From Chitinophaga sancti (lineage in GTDB: Bacteria; Bacteroidota; Bacteroidia; Chitinophagales; Chitinophagaceae), in NCBI RefSeq assembly GCF_034087045.1, contig NZ_CP139247.1, positions 7,900,001 to 7,964,000 on the forward strand: 64,000 bases of DNA, read 5' to 3'. Below the pieces are notes generated by a model. It was not told where the DNA came from and did no database searches. It saw nothing but the letters and a program-made list of their open reading frames with translations. Position numbers and translations under genes: made by a program. Below, in pieces: positions 8,455-15,953 of this stretch. Position 1 is the first letter of the stretch; each line of letters begins with the position of its first letter.

Positions 8455-8957
8455 TTAGATTTCTTTTTTTAATTGCCCCAAACGGGGCACTGCAAATACA
8501 TCTGCCTGTTTGGAACGACCCAATAAAGCAGTCAGTACACTGCCGGAACCTACAGACATGATTCTGCCTGGAAACTTGTTCCTGCATTGCACTTTGTTAA
8601 TCCATTATAGCTAGGAGGAAGATAAAAACCGAATTTCCTTCCTTCATAACGTGTTGTCAGTTAAAAATTACTGTTGTACTGTCCTTTGCATGTCATCGCC
8701 AGCTGCAAATCTGCATTCAGGTAAAAACGATCCTGCAAAGAATAGTCTGCTTTGATCTGCACAGTTGTAGGCAAACTGACTTTGTAATTCATTTCACTAT
8801 TCAAACCATCCGGAGCAAAATGCTGTGGATAATGATCTAAAGTCGTCTTATAATCATCGATGGAAACACAGTTCAACAGGCTCAGGTAAAACCTGTCAGG
8901 TACCGGGATACCCTGATTATAACCGTACTCTTCCTCATATCTTTTGTAAACTACCAT
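8455..8957 (-). pseudogene. Decayed outer-membrane beta-barrel gene (DUF5723/PorP-like), C-terminal remnant
   Basis: The leftward frame 8957-8661 encodes barrel-like text (SLPTTVQIKADYSLQDRF, then LNADLQLAM) and stops at TAA 8661-8663. Beyond the stop, the same frame goes on as plausible barrel sequence (TTRYEGRKFGFYLP, then FNAGTSF-like text) until a TAG. A shift of frame near 8555 then gives VGSGSVLTALLGRSKQADVF and a natural stop at 8455. One nonsense codon plus one frameshift inside recognisable protein text mark it as dead. In frame, a TGA also lies just upstream of 8957, so the N-terminal half is gone. Confidence 0.6.
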
Positions 8958-9376
8958 CTGCCGGTATCGACTGTTAAAATTGCCACAGTTTCAGTCATAA
9001 TAGACAGTTAGATAACCAGGAAGGTTCAAAGACCTTTCAGGCACAATACATTAAACCTATTTAATAGGTATAATATAGTTCCTGATCCTGTATATCAGCA
9101 TACTTTAAGCCTCGTTGGCACAATAAATATTAGCGTGAAGTTATTATTCACTGACAATCCGATGCATGTAGCATCTCCAATTTAATTTATTTTGGTATCC
9201 CGGAAATTTTATTCCGGCAAAATGGTCCCGTCGAAATGCTCTTTAATTGATCTTAGTTTACGCTCCTGATGATGGACTCTCTCCTCTATCAGAGTTGACA
9301 GGGCAAAGATGCTATTTTTAATTTATTATACAATAGCAAGTTGTGGGTATTGCAAATTTGAAATAGAATGATTATC
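8958..9376. other. Gene-poor stretch with possible coding remnants
   Basis: No intact gene. A 7-bp inverted repeat with a one-base centre lies at 9055-9069. On the minus strand a stop-free stretch at 9322-9209 encodes 37 protein-like residues without a start codon (see findings). The region looks like the residue of lost genes together with the pseudogene next to it. Confidence 0.5.
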
Positions 9377-9415
9377 TATAACTAAGGGGCTTGTAGTACA
9401 AGCCCCTTAGTTATA
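9377..9415 (-). terminator. Terminator palindrome overlapping the scoB stop codon
   Basis: Arms of 19 bp (9377-9395 and 9397-9415) are perfect reverse complements around a single G. The scoB stop codon (9411-9413) is part of the right arm. No long T run follows, but the stem is very stable. Confidence 0.75.
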
Positions 9416-10067
9416 ATTTCATTTCAGGTATTTCACCATTCACGATCAAACGCCCTGCTGTCTTAGCTTTGATCTCATCTACGCTCACCCCGGGCGCTCG
9501 TTCAAGTAATCGAAATCCTTCAGGTGTTACATCTAATACTGCCAGTTCTGTCACTATCTTTTTCACACAGGATACGCCTGTTAATGGTAGTGTACACTGT
9601 GGTAATAACTTACTTTCTCCTTTCGGATTTGTATGCATCATGGCTACAATGATATTTCTTGCTGAGGCGACAAGATCCATTGCTCCCCCCATTCCTTTCA
9701 CCATCTTACCCGGTATTTTCCAGTTGGCTATATCTCCCGTATCAGATACTTCCATAGCACCTAATACAGTCAGATCCACTTTACCAGCTCTGATCATACC
9801 AAAGCTCTCTGCACTGTCAAAGAAACAACCACCGGGTAATACAGTCACAGTTTCTTTGCCCGCATTGATCAGGTCTGCATCCATATCAGCCTCTTCAGGG
9901 TAAGGGCCCATACCTAACAAACCATTCTCTGATTGCAGCATGATAGCAACGCCATCAGGAATAAAATTAGCAACCAGTGTAGGAATGCCGATACCGAGGT
10001 TTACATACATGCCATCGCGCAGTTCCTGCGCTATTCTTTTAGCGATGCTATATTTATCTAAAGACAT
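9411..10067 (-). CDS. scoB: 3-oxoacid CoA-transferase subunit B
   Basis: Beta subunit of the succinyl-CoA:3-ketoacid (acetoacetate) CoA-transferase, which moves CoA from succinyl-CoA to acetoacetate or related acids. The 218-residue protein has the catalytic glutamate E47 in the QSENGLLG motif and the GLGIPTLV-type glycine loop near residue 25. The A subunit gene lies 10 bases upstream, as is usual for the pair. The specific acid cannot be fixed; acetate or butyrate CoA-transferases of the same family are alternatives. Confidence 0.92.
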   Translation of the reverse strand: MSLDKYSIAKRIAQELRDGMYVNLGIGIPTLVANFIPDGVAIMLQSENGLLGMGPYPEEADMDADLINAGKETVTVLPGGCFFDSAESFGMIRAGKVDLTVLGAMEVSDTGDIANWKIPGKMVKGMGGAMDLVASARNIIVAMMHTNPKGESKLLPQCTLPLTGVSCVKKIVTELAVLDVTPEGFRLLERAPGVSVDEIKAKTAGRLIVNGEIPEMKL

Positions 10068-10077
10068 ACATTACAAT

Positions 10078-10770
10078 TTAAATCTTAACAGTTTTGCGTT
10101 CGATACGTTTTTCGTAACCAGTGCCCTGGAAGATGCGGTGTACATATATACCCGGTACATGTATCTGGTCCGGATCCAGTTCTCCGGGTTGTACCAGGTG
10201 CTCTACTTCCGCAATTGTAATGTTGCCTGCTTTCGCCATAGAAGTGCTGAAATTTCTAGTTGTCTTTCTGAATACCAGGTTGCCCATGGTATCGCCTTTC
10301 CAGGCCTTTACCATTGCGAAATCCGCATGCAGCGCCATTTCCATCAGGTATTGTTTGCCATTGAATTCGCGCGACTCTTTGCCTATCGCTACTTCAGTAC
10401 CGTAACCGGCAGGCGTAAAAAAAGCAGGAATGCCCATTCCTGCCATCTGAATACGGGTTGCGAGTGTACCCTGTGGAATCAGTTCTACTTCCAGCTCCCC
10501 GGACAACAGCTGTCTTTCAAACTCCGCATTTTCGCCTACATAAGAGGCCATCATCTTTTTGATTTGTCTTGTTTTTAAGAGCAAGCCCAATCCGAAGTCG
10601 TCTACACCTGCATTATTAGAAATACAAGTGAGATCCTGGATACCTTTACGTACCAGTGCTGTAATACAGTTTTCGGGGATGCCGCACAACCCGAAACCTC
10701 CCAGCATCAGCGTAGTTCCATCGTGGATGTCATGCAGTGCTTCATCAGCATTTGCTACAACTTTGTTCAT
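10078..10770 (-). CDS. scoA: 3-oxoacid CoA-transferase subunit A
   Basis: Alpha subunit partner of the following gene. It has 230 residues with the family signature GGFGLCGIPEN near the N-terminus, the CISNNAGVDDFG strand, and the YGTEVAIGKE block. Together the two subunits form the active site; the catalytic glutamate is on subunit B. Located 39 bases downstream of the DUF4296 lipoprotein gene, so it may be read through from the bamD-side cluster, although metabolically unrelated. Confidence 0.92.
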   Translation of the reverse strand: MNKVVANADEALHDIHDGTTLMLGGFGLCGIPENCITALVRKGIQDLTCISNNAGVDDFGLGLLLKTRQIKKMMASYVGENAEFERQLLSGELEVELIPQGTLATRIQMAGMGIPAFFTPAGYGTEVAIGKESREFNGKQYLMEMALHADFAMVKAWKGDTMGNLVFRKTTRNFSTSMAKAGNITIAEVEHLVQPGELDPDQIHVPGIYVHRIFQGTGYEKRIERKTVKI

Positions 10771-10809
10771 GTTTTGGTGTTTTGAAAATTTTTGGGGGCC
10801 GGAACAATG

Positions 10810-11463
10810 TTACTGCTTCGGCTTGAAATCAGGTTTATGGTGCCCTGGTAACCCTTCCCTTGGTAACGACTTAACGCTTCCAGGCAGTGGTTTGCCCGGC
10901 ATCACACCAGATCCCATTGGCACTGGTCCGTTTGGCTTTGGCCTGGGAGGTGCCGGTTTTGGAGCCGGAGGCAACGGTGGATGCGCTGTAGGCAAGTTCA
11001 ATTGCTTGAGAAAAGGAGTCGGCAAACCGTTCTTTTTTGAAGTTAGAACATATTGGCCAAACGGTAATTCGGCAAATGGATTTTCCAGGTACGACTTTAT
11101 ACGCATCTCCTGGTCCAGGTCCTCCCTATTGGCAGTTGCTGCCTCCATCATCATATCATACACTTCCTTCAGTCTGTCAGGACGACTTTCGTACCAATCA
11201 TAGCTCTTCTGAAACTGTGCCTGTGTCAGGTGGTGCAGGTCCAGGATCTGTTTATAATATAGCTTTACCCGGTACCTGCGTACAGAATCAGGCATCGGAG
11301 TTCGTGGATCTTCATTATTAGTACTGAATGCATCTGCCATCGTCATGTCCAGCAGTACATCCCTCATCTCCTCTTTTTGCATTACACCTTCCGGCACTTT
11401 GCCAGCCTGTCCGCATGCCATTAATACCAAAAGAAAGAAAACAAATACGATTCTATATTGCAT
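10810..11463 (-). CDS. DUF4296 domain lipoprotein with proline-rich tail
   Basis: The N-terminus FVFFLLVLMAC is a lipoprotein signal; the cysteine follows LMA and would be lipidated. Residues about 25-120 match the DUF4296 pattern: MRDVLLDMTMADAF, then YYKQILDLHHLTQAQF and a YESRPDRL helix. After about residue 150 the protein turns into a proline-rich tail (PPLPPAPKPAPPRPK), probably unstructured. Function is unknown. It lies 27 bases downstream of the porD-like gene on the same strand. Confidence 0.75.
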   Translation of the reverse strand: MQYRIVFVFFLLVLMACGQAGKVPEGVMQKEEMRDVLLDMTMADAFSTNNEDPRTPMPDSVRRYRVKLYYKQILDLHHLTQAQFQKSYDWYESRPDRLKEVYDMMMEAATANREDLDQEMRIKSYLENPFAELPFGQYVLTSKKNGLPTPFLKQLNLPTAHPPLPPAPKPAPPRPKPNGPVPMGSGVMPGKPLPGSVKSLPREGLPGHHKPDFKPKQ

Positions 11464-11490
11464 AAATACTATTCCGTTATTAGCACAAAG

Positions 11491-12420
11491 CTATTTCATC
11501 TGCTGATATTTCACAGCATTCGTTACATCCATTTGGGACAATAACTGTACCGCACGTGATTTTTCCTGTGGTGGCGCCTTTGAAAATATCTTTTGCAGTT
11601 CATCAGATTTAGAAGTAAAAAATACCGCCATCAGCATAGAGTTAGGTATATCCTGGTAGATGGCGTACATCATATTGAGACAGTTCAGGATCGCTCCCCT
11701 GCCCTTGTTCATATCATCATACATTATATCCAGACCCTGGCGGTGATATTGGTACATCACATCGTGAAAACGGGCAAACTTCACATTCAGCAGGTTGTCC
11801 TGCAGCCAATAGCGGTTGCGGTTGCCCTCAAATGGTTTCCAGCCGGATACATCCTTACCGTCAGGTGCGTTGTTCACAATATTCAGTGCTTTCTTGAAAA
11901 AGTCGTCTCCACCACGGGGAGAGAAGCTATCCGCATCCAGCCCCAGAATGATATACGCATAATAAGCCATGACAGCAGTAAGGTTGCTGGCAACCGGATC
12001 ATTGCCGGATACCCTGTTGTCACTGAATTCTAATGGCTGAAACTCAACATAGCGAAACACGATGTTGTTGTCCTGCATGTTTAGCAGGCTGCTCACATAT
12101 CCTGCGTTATACACAGGGCGGGTGGCCTGCACAGTCAATGTCGCTTTGTAACTATTGCTTCCCAGGTCGCCTGTTACATTCAGCAGAAAATTGCATTCTA
12201 TGCGTTCAGATGGTGTATAGACATCATCCCCCCAGCGACGGCCATTCAGGAATTCCATCAGGCTTTTCTGCAGGGTGGTGAATACTTTCTTGTCAGTACC
12301 CGTGATCTGGTTGGCGTTAACAGTGACATTCACTCTCAGTTCCTGGGCCATGAGACCGGAACCAAAGAGCAGGAATAATAAAAAGCAGGTGAGGAGTTTC
12401 AACTGTGGAGTATGTTGCAT
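11491..12420 (-). CDS. porD: DUF4835 family protein, PorD-like type IX secretion component
   Basis: 309 residues with a cleavable signal peptide ending at GLMAQ, then QELRVNVTVN, the usual start of the mature DUF4835 family. Family members in Bacteroidota are annotated as PorD, a periplasmic protein linked to the type IX secretion system. The position directly after coaBC and close to rpoZ and bamD is the conserved context of this family. A T9SS cargo is encoded at 42.2 kb, so the system is present in this organism. The biochemical role is not known from sequence. Confidence 0.75.
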   Translation of the reverse strand: MQHTPQLKLLTCFLLFLLFGSGLMAQELRVNVTVNANQITGTDKKVFTTLQKSLMEFLNGRRWGDDVYTPSERIECNFLLNVTGDLGSNSYKATLTVQATRPVYNAGYVSSLLNMQDNNIVFRYVEFQPLEFSDNRVSGNDPVASNLTAVMAYYAYIILGLDADSFSPRGGDDFFKKALNIVNNAPDGKDVSGWKPFEGNRNRYWLQDNLLNVKFARFHDVMYQYHRQGLDIMYDDMNKGRGAILNCLNMMYAIYQDIPNSMLMAVFFTSKSDELQKIFSKAPPQEKSRAVQLLSQMDVTNAVKYQQMK

Positions 12421-12444
12421 GTTATCATACGATTATAGAGACTA

Positions 12445-13647
12445 TCATTGCAGTCCGATCATGGCAGTAATGGCCTTCACAATATCTTCCGCTACTTCCT
12501 GCTTGGATTTGAGCGGTAATTCCGTTGTGGAGCCCTGCCTGTCAAACAGTGTTACTTTATTAGTATCATGATTAAAACCGGCGCCAGCATCATTGAGGGA
12601 ATTCATCACGACGAGGTCCAGGTTTTTCTCATGCAGTTTTTTCAGTGCATATTCCTTTTCGTTGTTGGTTTCCAGCGAGAAGCCTACAAGTACCTGACCG
12701 GCAGGTCGCTGCCCACCCAGGGTGCGCAGAATGTCGGTGGTCTTTTCCAGTTCCAGGGTCATTTCGTCGCCGGCGCCTTTCTTGATCTTAAGGTCGGCTA
12801 CCTGTTTAGGACGATAGTCTGCTACAGCGGCGGCCATTACGACGATATTACTGTTGGCAAAATGGTTTGCACTACTATTGAACATATCCGCTGCCGTAAC
12901 GACCCTGAGTGCATGCACACCCGGATGTCTGGCTGACAGGTGGGTAGGTCCCAGCACCAAAGTCACATCTGCTCCTGCAGCTGCCAGTGCATCGGCAATG
13001 GCGATACCCATTTTACCACTGGAATGATTACTGATATAACGAACAGGGTCCAATGGTTCTTGTGTAGGCCCTGCAGTTACCAGTGCTTTTTTTCCTTTCA
13101 GGGGTTGATGGGCGCTAAAGTATTGTTGGAGGAAGGCGATAATATGTTCCGGTTCCGCCATTCTTCCTTCGCCAAAGAGGCCACTGGCCAGCTCTCCCTT
13201 TTCTACCGGCAGTTGCTGGTGACCGTAAGAAAGCAATTTTTCCACATTTGCACGGGTGGCAGGGTGGTGCCACATATCTTCGTCCATGGCAGGGGCAAAA
13301 AGTACAGGACAGGTGGCCGAGAGGTAGGTGGCCATCAGGAGGTTATCACAGAGCCCTGTAGCCATCTTGGCCAGGGTATTGGCCGAAGCGGGGGCTATGA
13401 GCATCACGTCGGCCCATCGGCCCAGCATGACGTGGTTGTTCCAGCTTGAGTTATCACTGATGGTCACAGGCACCTCATTTTTCGATAAGGTCGCCAATGT
13501 GAGCGGGGTGATGAAATCACAGGCAGATGGTGTCATCACCACCTTTACTTCAGCTCCTTCCTTTACCAGCAACCGCACGATGGTAGCAGCTTTGTAAGCG
13601 GCTATACTTGCGGACACACCCAGTAGTATTTTCTTTCCTTGCAACAT
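12445..13647 (-). CDS. coaBC: Bifunctional phosphopantothenoylcysteine decarboxylase / phosphopantothenate-cysteine ligase
   Basis: Two consecutive steps of coenzyme A synthesis in one 400-residue protein. The N-terminal CoaC half (flavoprotein) shows GVSASIAAYKA, the PASANTLAKMATG loop and its catalytic region, and PAMDEDMWHHPA, where the family more often has PAMN. The C-terminal CoaB half starts near LVTAGPTQEPLDPVRYI and continues with NHSSGKMG and the KIKK loop. It precedes porD by 24 bases and follows rpoZ after a terminator-like hairpin. Confidence 0.95.
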   Translation of the reverse strand: MLQGKKILLGVSASIAAYKAATIVRLLVKEGAEVKVVMTPSACDFITPLTLATLSKNEVPVTISDNSSWNNHVMLGRWADVMLIAPASANTLAKMATGLCDNLLMATYLSATCPVLFAPAMDEDMWHHPATRANVEKLLSYGHQQLPVEKGELASGLFGEGRMAEPEHIIAFLQQYFSAHQPLKGKKALVTAGPTQEPLDPVRYISNHSSGKMGIAIADALAAAGADVTLVLGPTHLSARHPGVHALRVVTAADMFNSSANHFANSNIVVMAAAVADYRPKQVADLKIKKGAGDEMTLELEKTTDILRTLGGQRPAGQVLVGFSLETNNEKEYALKKLHEKNLDLVVMNSLNDAGAGFNHDTNKVTLFDRQGSTTELPLKSKQEVAEDIVKAITAMIGLQ

Positions 13648-13664
13648 GTAGCGTATACCAATTA

Positions 13665-13698
13665 TAAAAAAAGGCGACAGAAATAGATTTCTGCCGCC
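13665..13698 (-). terminator. Terminator between rpoZ and coaBC
   Basis: Stem of ten pairs with one mismatch (13673-13683 with 13688-13698), loop TAGA, followed on the minus strand by a run of T (A-run at 13665-13672 on the plus strand). It would separate bamD-rpoZ transcripts from coaBC, at least in part. Confidence 0.75.
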
Positions 13699-13728
13699 AT
13701 GAAGGTAGATATTTTTCAGTACACGCGA

Positions 13729-14070
13729 TTAGCTGTACAGGTCATCATCATTTCTTCTGAAGTAGATCTTATCTTCCAGGAATTCCATGGTAGCCTGGAT
13801 AGCAGGGTTTGCCATCCTCTCATAGAAACGGGAGATTTCGATCTGTTCTTTATTCTCATGCACTTCCTCCAGGTTGTCTGTATGACTGGCAAATTCTTCC
13901 AGTTTAGAGTGCAGCTCTTCCTTTACAGATATGTTGATCTGATTGGCGCGTTTAGCAATTACTGCAATGGATTCATACAGGTTGCCAGTTTTGCCTTTGA
14001 TCTCGGTAGTATTTTTAGTTTCTACCATTGGATTAAGACTGCTGGTAAGACCTCTTTTTATTTTGCTCAT
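13729..14070 (-). CDS. rpoZ: DNA-directed RNA polymerase omega subunit
   Basis: A 113-residue protein of the Rpb6/omega fold in the form found in Bacteroidota: the NLYESIAVIAKRANQI helix is the conserved omega core, followed by an acidic C-terminal part. Omega helps assemble the beta-prime subunit of RNA polymerase. It sits 15 bases downstream of bamD and ahead of coaBC, the conserved gene neighbourhood in this phylum, which supports the assignment despite low similarity to the E. coli protein. Confidence 0.85.
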   Translation of the reverse strand: MSKIKRGLTSSLNPMVETKNTTEIKGKTGNLYESIAVIAKRANQINISVKEELHSKLEEFASHTDNLEEVHENKEQIEISRFYERMANPAIQATMEFLEDKIYFRRNDDDLYS

Positions 14071-14085
14071 TCTCCAGAGAATTAA

Positions 14086-14997
14086 TTATTGATTATTAAT
14101 ATTGTTAAGGGTATTGTTTGTTTCCTTCGCATTTTTGGTTGCTTTCGCTTTCTTCCTTTCCTGTTTCTTACTAACCGGTGCGTTCAGATTATCTATATCC
14201 TTGATATTGCTTTGTGCTAAGGTATACCATTTTTCGGCATCTGGCTTCAGACGGCTGGAAGAATAATGGTCAGCGAAGTCCAGGTACTCAGCTACCACGT
14301 CTTCATAGCGTTCTTTCTGCTTATCCCAGATGCTGTGTTCGGCATACTTGAAATAAGCTTTGATAGCCATGTACTTATATCCATCGCTCTTGTCGGAGTC
14401 AGGGTAGTTGCGCATCAGACTTTTGAAGCTGATAGCGGCAGCTTTATAATAACCCAGGTTGTAATACAATTCTGCGTTATTATATTCTTTCCTTTCCAGT
14501 TTCTGACGGCACAGCTCGATCACCAGGTTACCTTCAGCCACCTTGTCGGAGGTTGGATAGTTGTTGATAAAGGTCTGCATGGCAGAAATGGCTTTGATGG
14601 TATTCGCCTGGTCCAGAGGGATTTTTGGAGATTGCTTATAGTAGCAATAAGCCTGCATATAATCCATTTCTACCGCTCTTGGGCTGTTAGGGAAGTTGTC
14701 GAGGTAGTTTTTAAAATAAAACCCTGCCTGAACATAATCCTTTAGTTTATAAGAGCAATAGCAATAGTTGTAATAAATCGGCTCATACTTCTCCGTTCCT
14801 TTGTAAACCTGGAACAGGGATTCATACAGGGACTGCGCGGTCATGTACTTCTTTTTCTCGTACATTTTGTTCGCATAAGCCAGTTTGGCTTCGTAATCCT
14901 TGCTTTTTTCGATCTTGCGCAGCTCCATATTACAGGACGATGCGAAAACAATTACTAAGAGACTGATAAAAAAAGAAAATTTCTGCATTTTCCGCAT
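14086..14997 (-). CDS. bamD: Outer membrane protein assembly factor BamD (lipoprotein)
   Basis: TPR-like lipoprotein of the BAM complex that inserts barrels into the outer membrane. From the ATG at 14997 it has 303 residues; the frame extends to 15075, but only the later start gives a lipoprotein signal (FSFFISLLVIVFASSC, C22). A second ATG at 14988 is equally possible. Helical repeats follow: KKYMTAQSLYESLF, DYVQAGFYFKNYLDNFPNS, and YYKAAAISFKSLMRNYPDS. The C-terminal tail is lysine- and asparagine-rich. A TAnnTTTG box lies 8 bases before the start codon. Confidence 0.88.
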   Translation of the reverse strand: MRKMQKFSFFISLLVIVFASSCNMELRKIEKSKDYEAKLAYANKMYEKKKYMTAQSLYESLFQVYKGTEKYEPIYYNYCYCSYKLKDYVQAGFYFKNYLDNFPNSPRAVEMDYMQAYCYYKQSPKIPLDQANTIKAISAMQTFINNYPTSDKVAEGNLVIELCRQKLERKEYNNAELYYNLGYYKAAAISFKSLMRNYPDSDKSDGYKYMAIKAYFKYAEHSIWDKQKERYEDVVAEYLDFADHYSSSRLKPDAEKWYTLAQSNIKDIDNLNAPVSKKQERKKAKATKNAKETNNTLNNINNQ

Positions 14998-15005
14998 AAA
15001 GAGGG

Positions 15006-15013
15006 CAAAGTTA
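15006..15013 (-). promoter_or_regulatory. Candidate -7 promoter box of bamD
   Basis: TAACTTTG on the minus strand (consensus TAnnTTTG), eight bases before the bamD ATG at 14997. A clear -33 TTTG at the usual distance was not found. If used, the mRNA leader would be only a few bases. Confidence 0.4.
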
Positions 15014-15477
15014 AGAATTAAATGTAAATGTAAGATAGGGTAGCAAATACAGCTGTTAAAATTTTGCAAAAACACATTTTCCCACCAAAAAGATATTTTT
15101 ACGGGTATAAGGTCTGTTCGAGTGTTGTTCGAACGCTGTTCGAGTGTTCTTCGAGTGCTGTTCGAGTGTTGTTCGACGCTTCTTCGATGCTAGTTCGACG
15201 CTTGTTCGACTAAAGCAGAAAATGTCAACAATATTAATAAACATTACTAATCAGCGAATTAACACACTTACTAACACGTATCCACATAATTCTCACATAT
15301 TATCAACATACATTCCCACAGAATAAACACAAGCTCATCAATAAACCATTCAAAACCCCATTATTATATGCAGATAAATACTGTGGAAAAAATTTATAAT
15401 TCATTTTTTCGTTAGAGAGTGGGAAAAAGTGTTATTTTGTGTTAGAAAATGGAATTCAAGGACTTTCGCCCCCAAGT
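15014..15477. other. Divergent AT-rich intergenic region between bamD and mraZ
   Basis: About 460 bases with no credible gene. It holds the 11-bp tandem repeats (15116-15214), then a low-GC stretch with DnaA-box-like words (15278, 15300, 15382) and the presumed mraZ promoter. A single TGGGA word at 15420 resembles an MraZ binding repeat, but the usual spaced series is missing. Short ORFs running through the repeats encode only the repeat itself. Confidence 0.7.
15116..15214. repeat. Nine tandem copies of a degenerate 11-bp repeat
   Basis: Units start at 15116, 15127, 15138, 15149, 15160, 15171, 15182, 15193 and 15204 with no gaps. The first reads GTTCGAGTGTT; all nine keep TTCGA at positions 2-6, and positions 7-11 vary (AGTGTT, ACGCT, CGCTT, TGCTA and similar). 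The repeat places a TCGA palindrome every 11 bases, close to one helical turn. Confidence 0.9.
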
Positions 15478-15945
15478 ATGACAGGTTTTCTGGGAGAATA
15501 TGAAGCAACGCTTGACGCAAAAGGACGCTTTCTCCTCCCCGCTGGCTTTAAAAAGCAGCTGGCAGAAGGCGCCGGGGAACAGTTTGTCATCAACCGAGGG
15601 TTTGAAAAATGCCTGTCCTTGTATCCCATGAACGAATGGCAACCAATTTTCGAAAAGATCAGTAAGCTGAACGATTTCGATCCGAAAGTAAGGGAATTCC
15701 GCCGCTACTTTCTAAACGGAGCCACCATTTGTGAACTGGATAGTGCAGGCAGATTATTGGTGCCAAAAAACCTGATGGCTTATGCATCGCTCGATAAAGA
15801 GATCGTGCTTTCAGCAGCCAGCAACAAGATTGAAATCTGGGATAAAACAAAATACCAGGAGTTCTTTGAAAATTTCTCACCAGGAGCCTTCAGTGACCTT
15901 GCAATGCAGGTCATGGGAGGTGGAGATAACAATATTTCGATTTAA
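15478..15945 (+). CDS. mraZ: Division/cell wall cluster transcriptional repressor MraZ
   Basis: DNA-binding protein with two AbrB-like SpoVT halves that binds upstream of its own operon. From the ATG at 15478 it has 155 residues and starts MTGFLGEYEATLDAKGRF, the standard family opening; a GTG at 15439 is in frame but gives an atypical extension. The second half shows the matching ICELDSAGRLLVPKNL motif. First gene of the division cluster; rsmH starts 8 bases downstream. Confidence 0.93.
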   Translation: MTGFLGEYEATLDAKGRFLLPAGFKKQLAEGAGEQFVINRGFEKCLSLYPMNEWQPIFEKISKLNDFDPKVREFRRYFLNGATICELDSAGRLLVPKNLMAYASLDKEIVLSAASNKIEIWDKTKYQEFFENFSPGAFSDLAMQVMGGGDNNISI

Positions 15946-15953
15946 CAGCTATT

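Noticed and set aside
8031..8561. 176-codon plus-strand frame across the aminotransferase start and debris
   Set aside because: The first third is antisense to the aminotransferase and the end is antisense to the barrel pseudogene; no recognisable domain.
15127..15142. LexA-type SOS box (GAAC-N4-GTTC) inside the repeat array
   Set aside because: The inverted words GAAC and GTTC are there but with a three-base spacer, and they arise from two neighbouring repeat units.
15056..15244. Minus-strand frame of 62 codons with repeated LEQHS-like text
   Set aside because: It is just the 11-bp DNA repeat read as codons (three 11-bp units give an 11-residue period); no start context and no family match.
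15400..15477. Classical MraZ binding repeats (spaced TGGGA words)
   Set aside because: Only one TGGGA word (15420) is present; the expected series of three at ten-base steps is missing.
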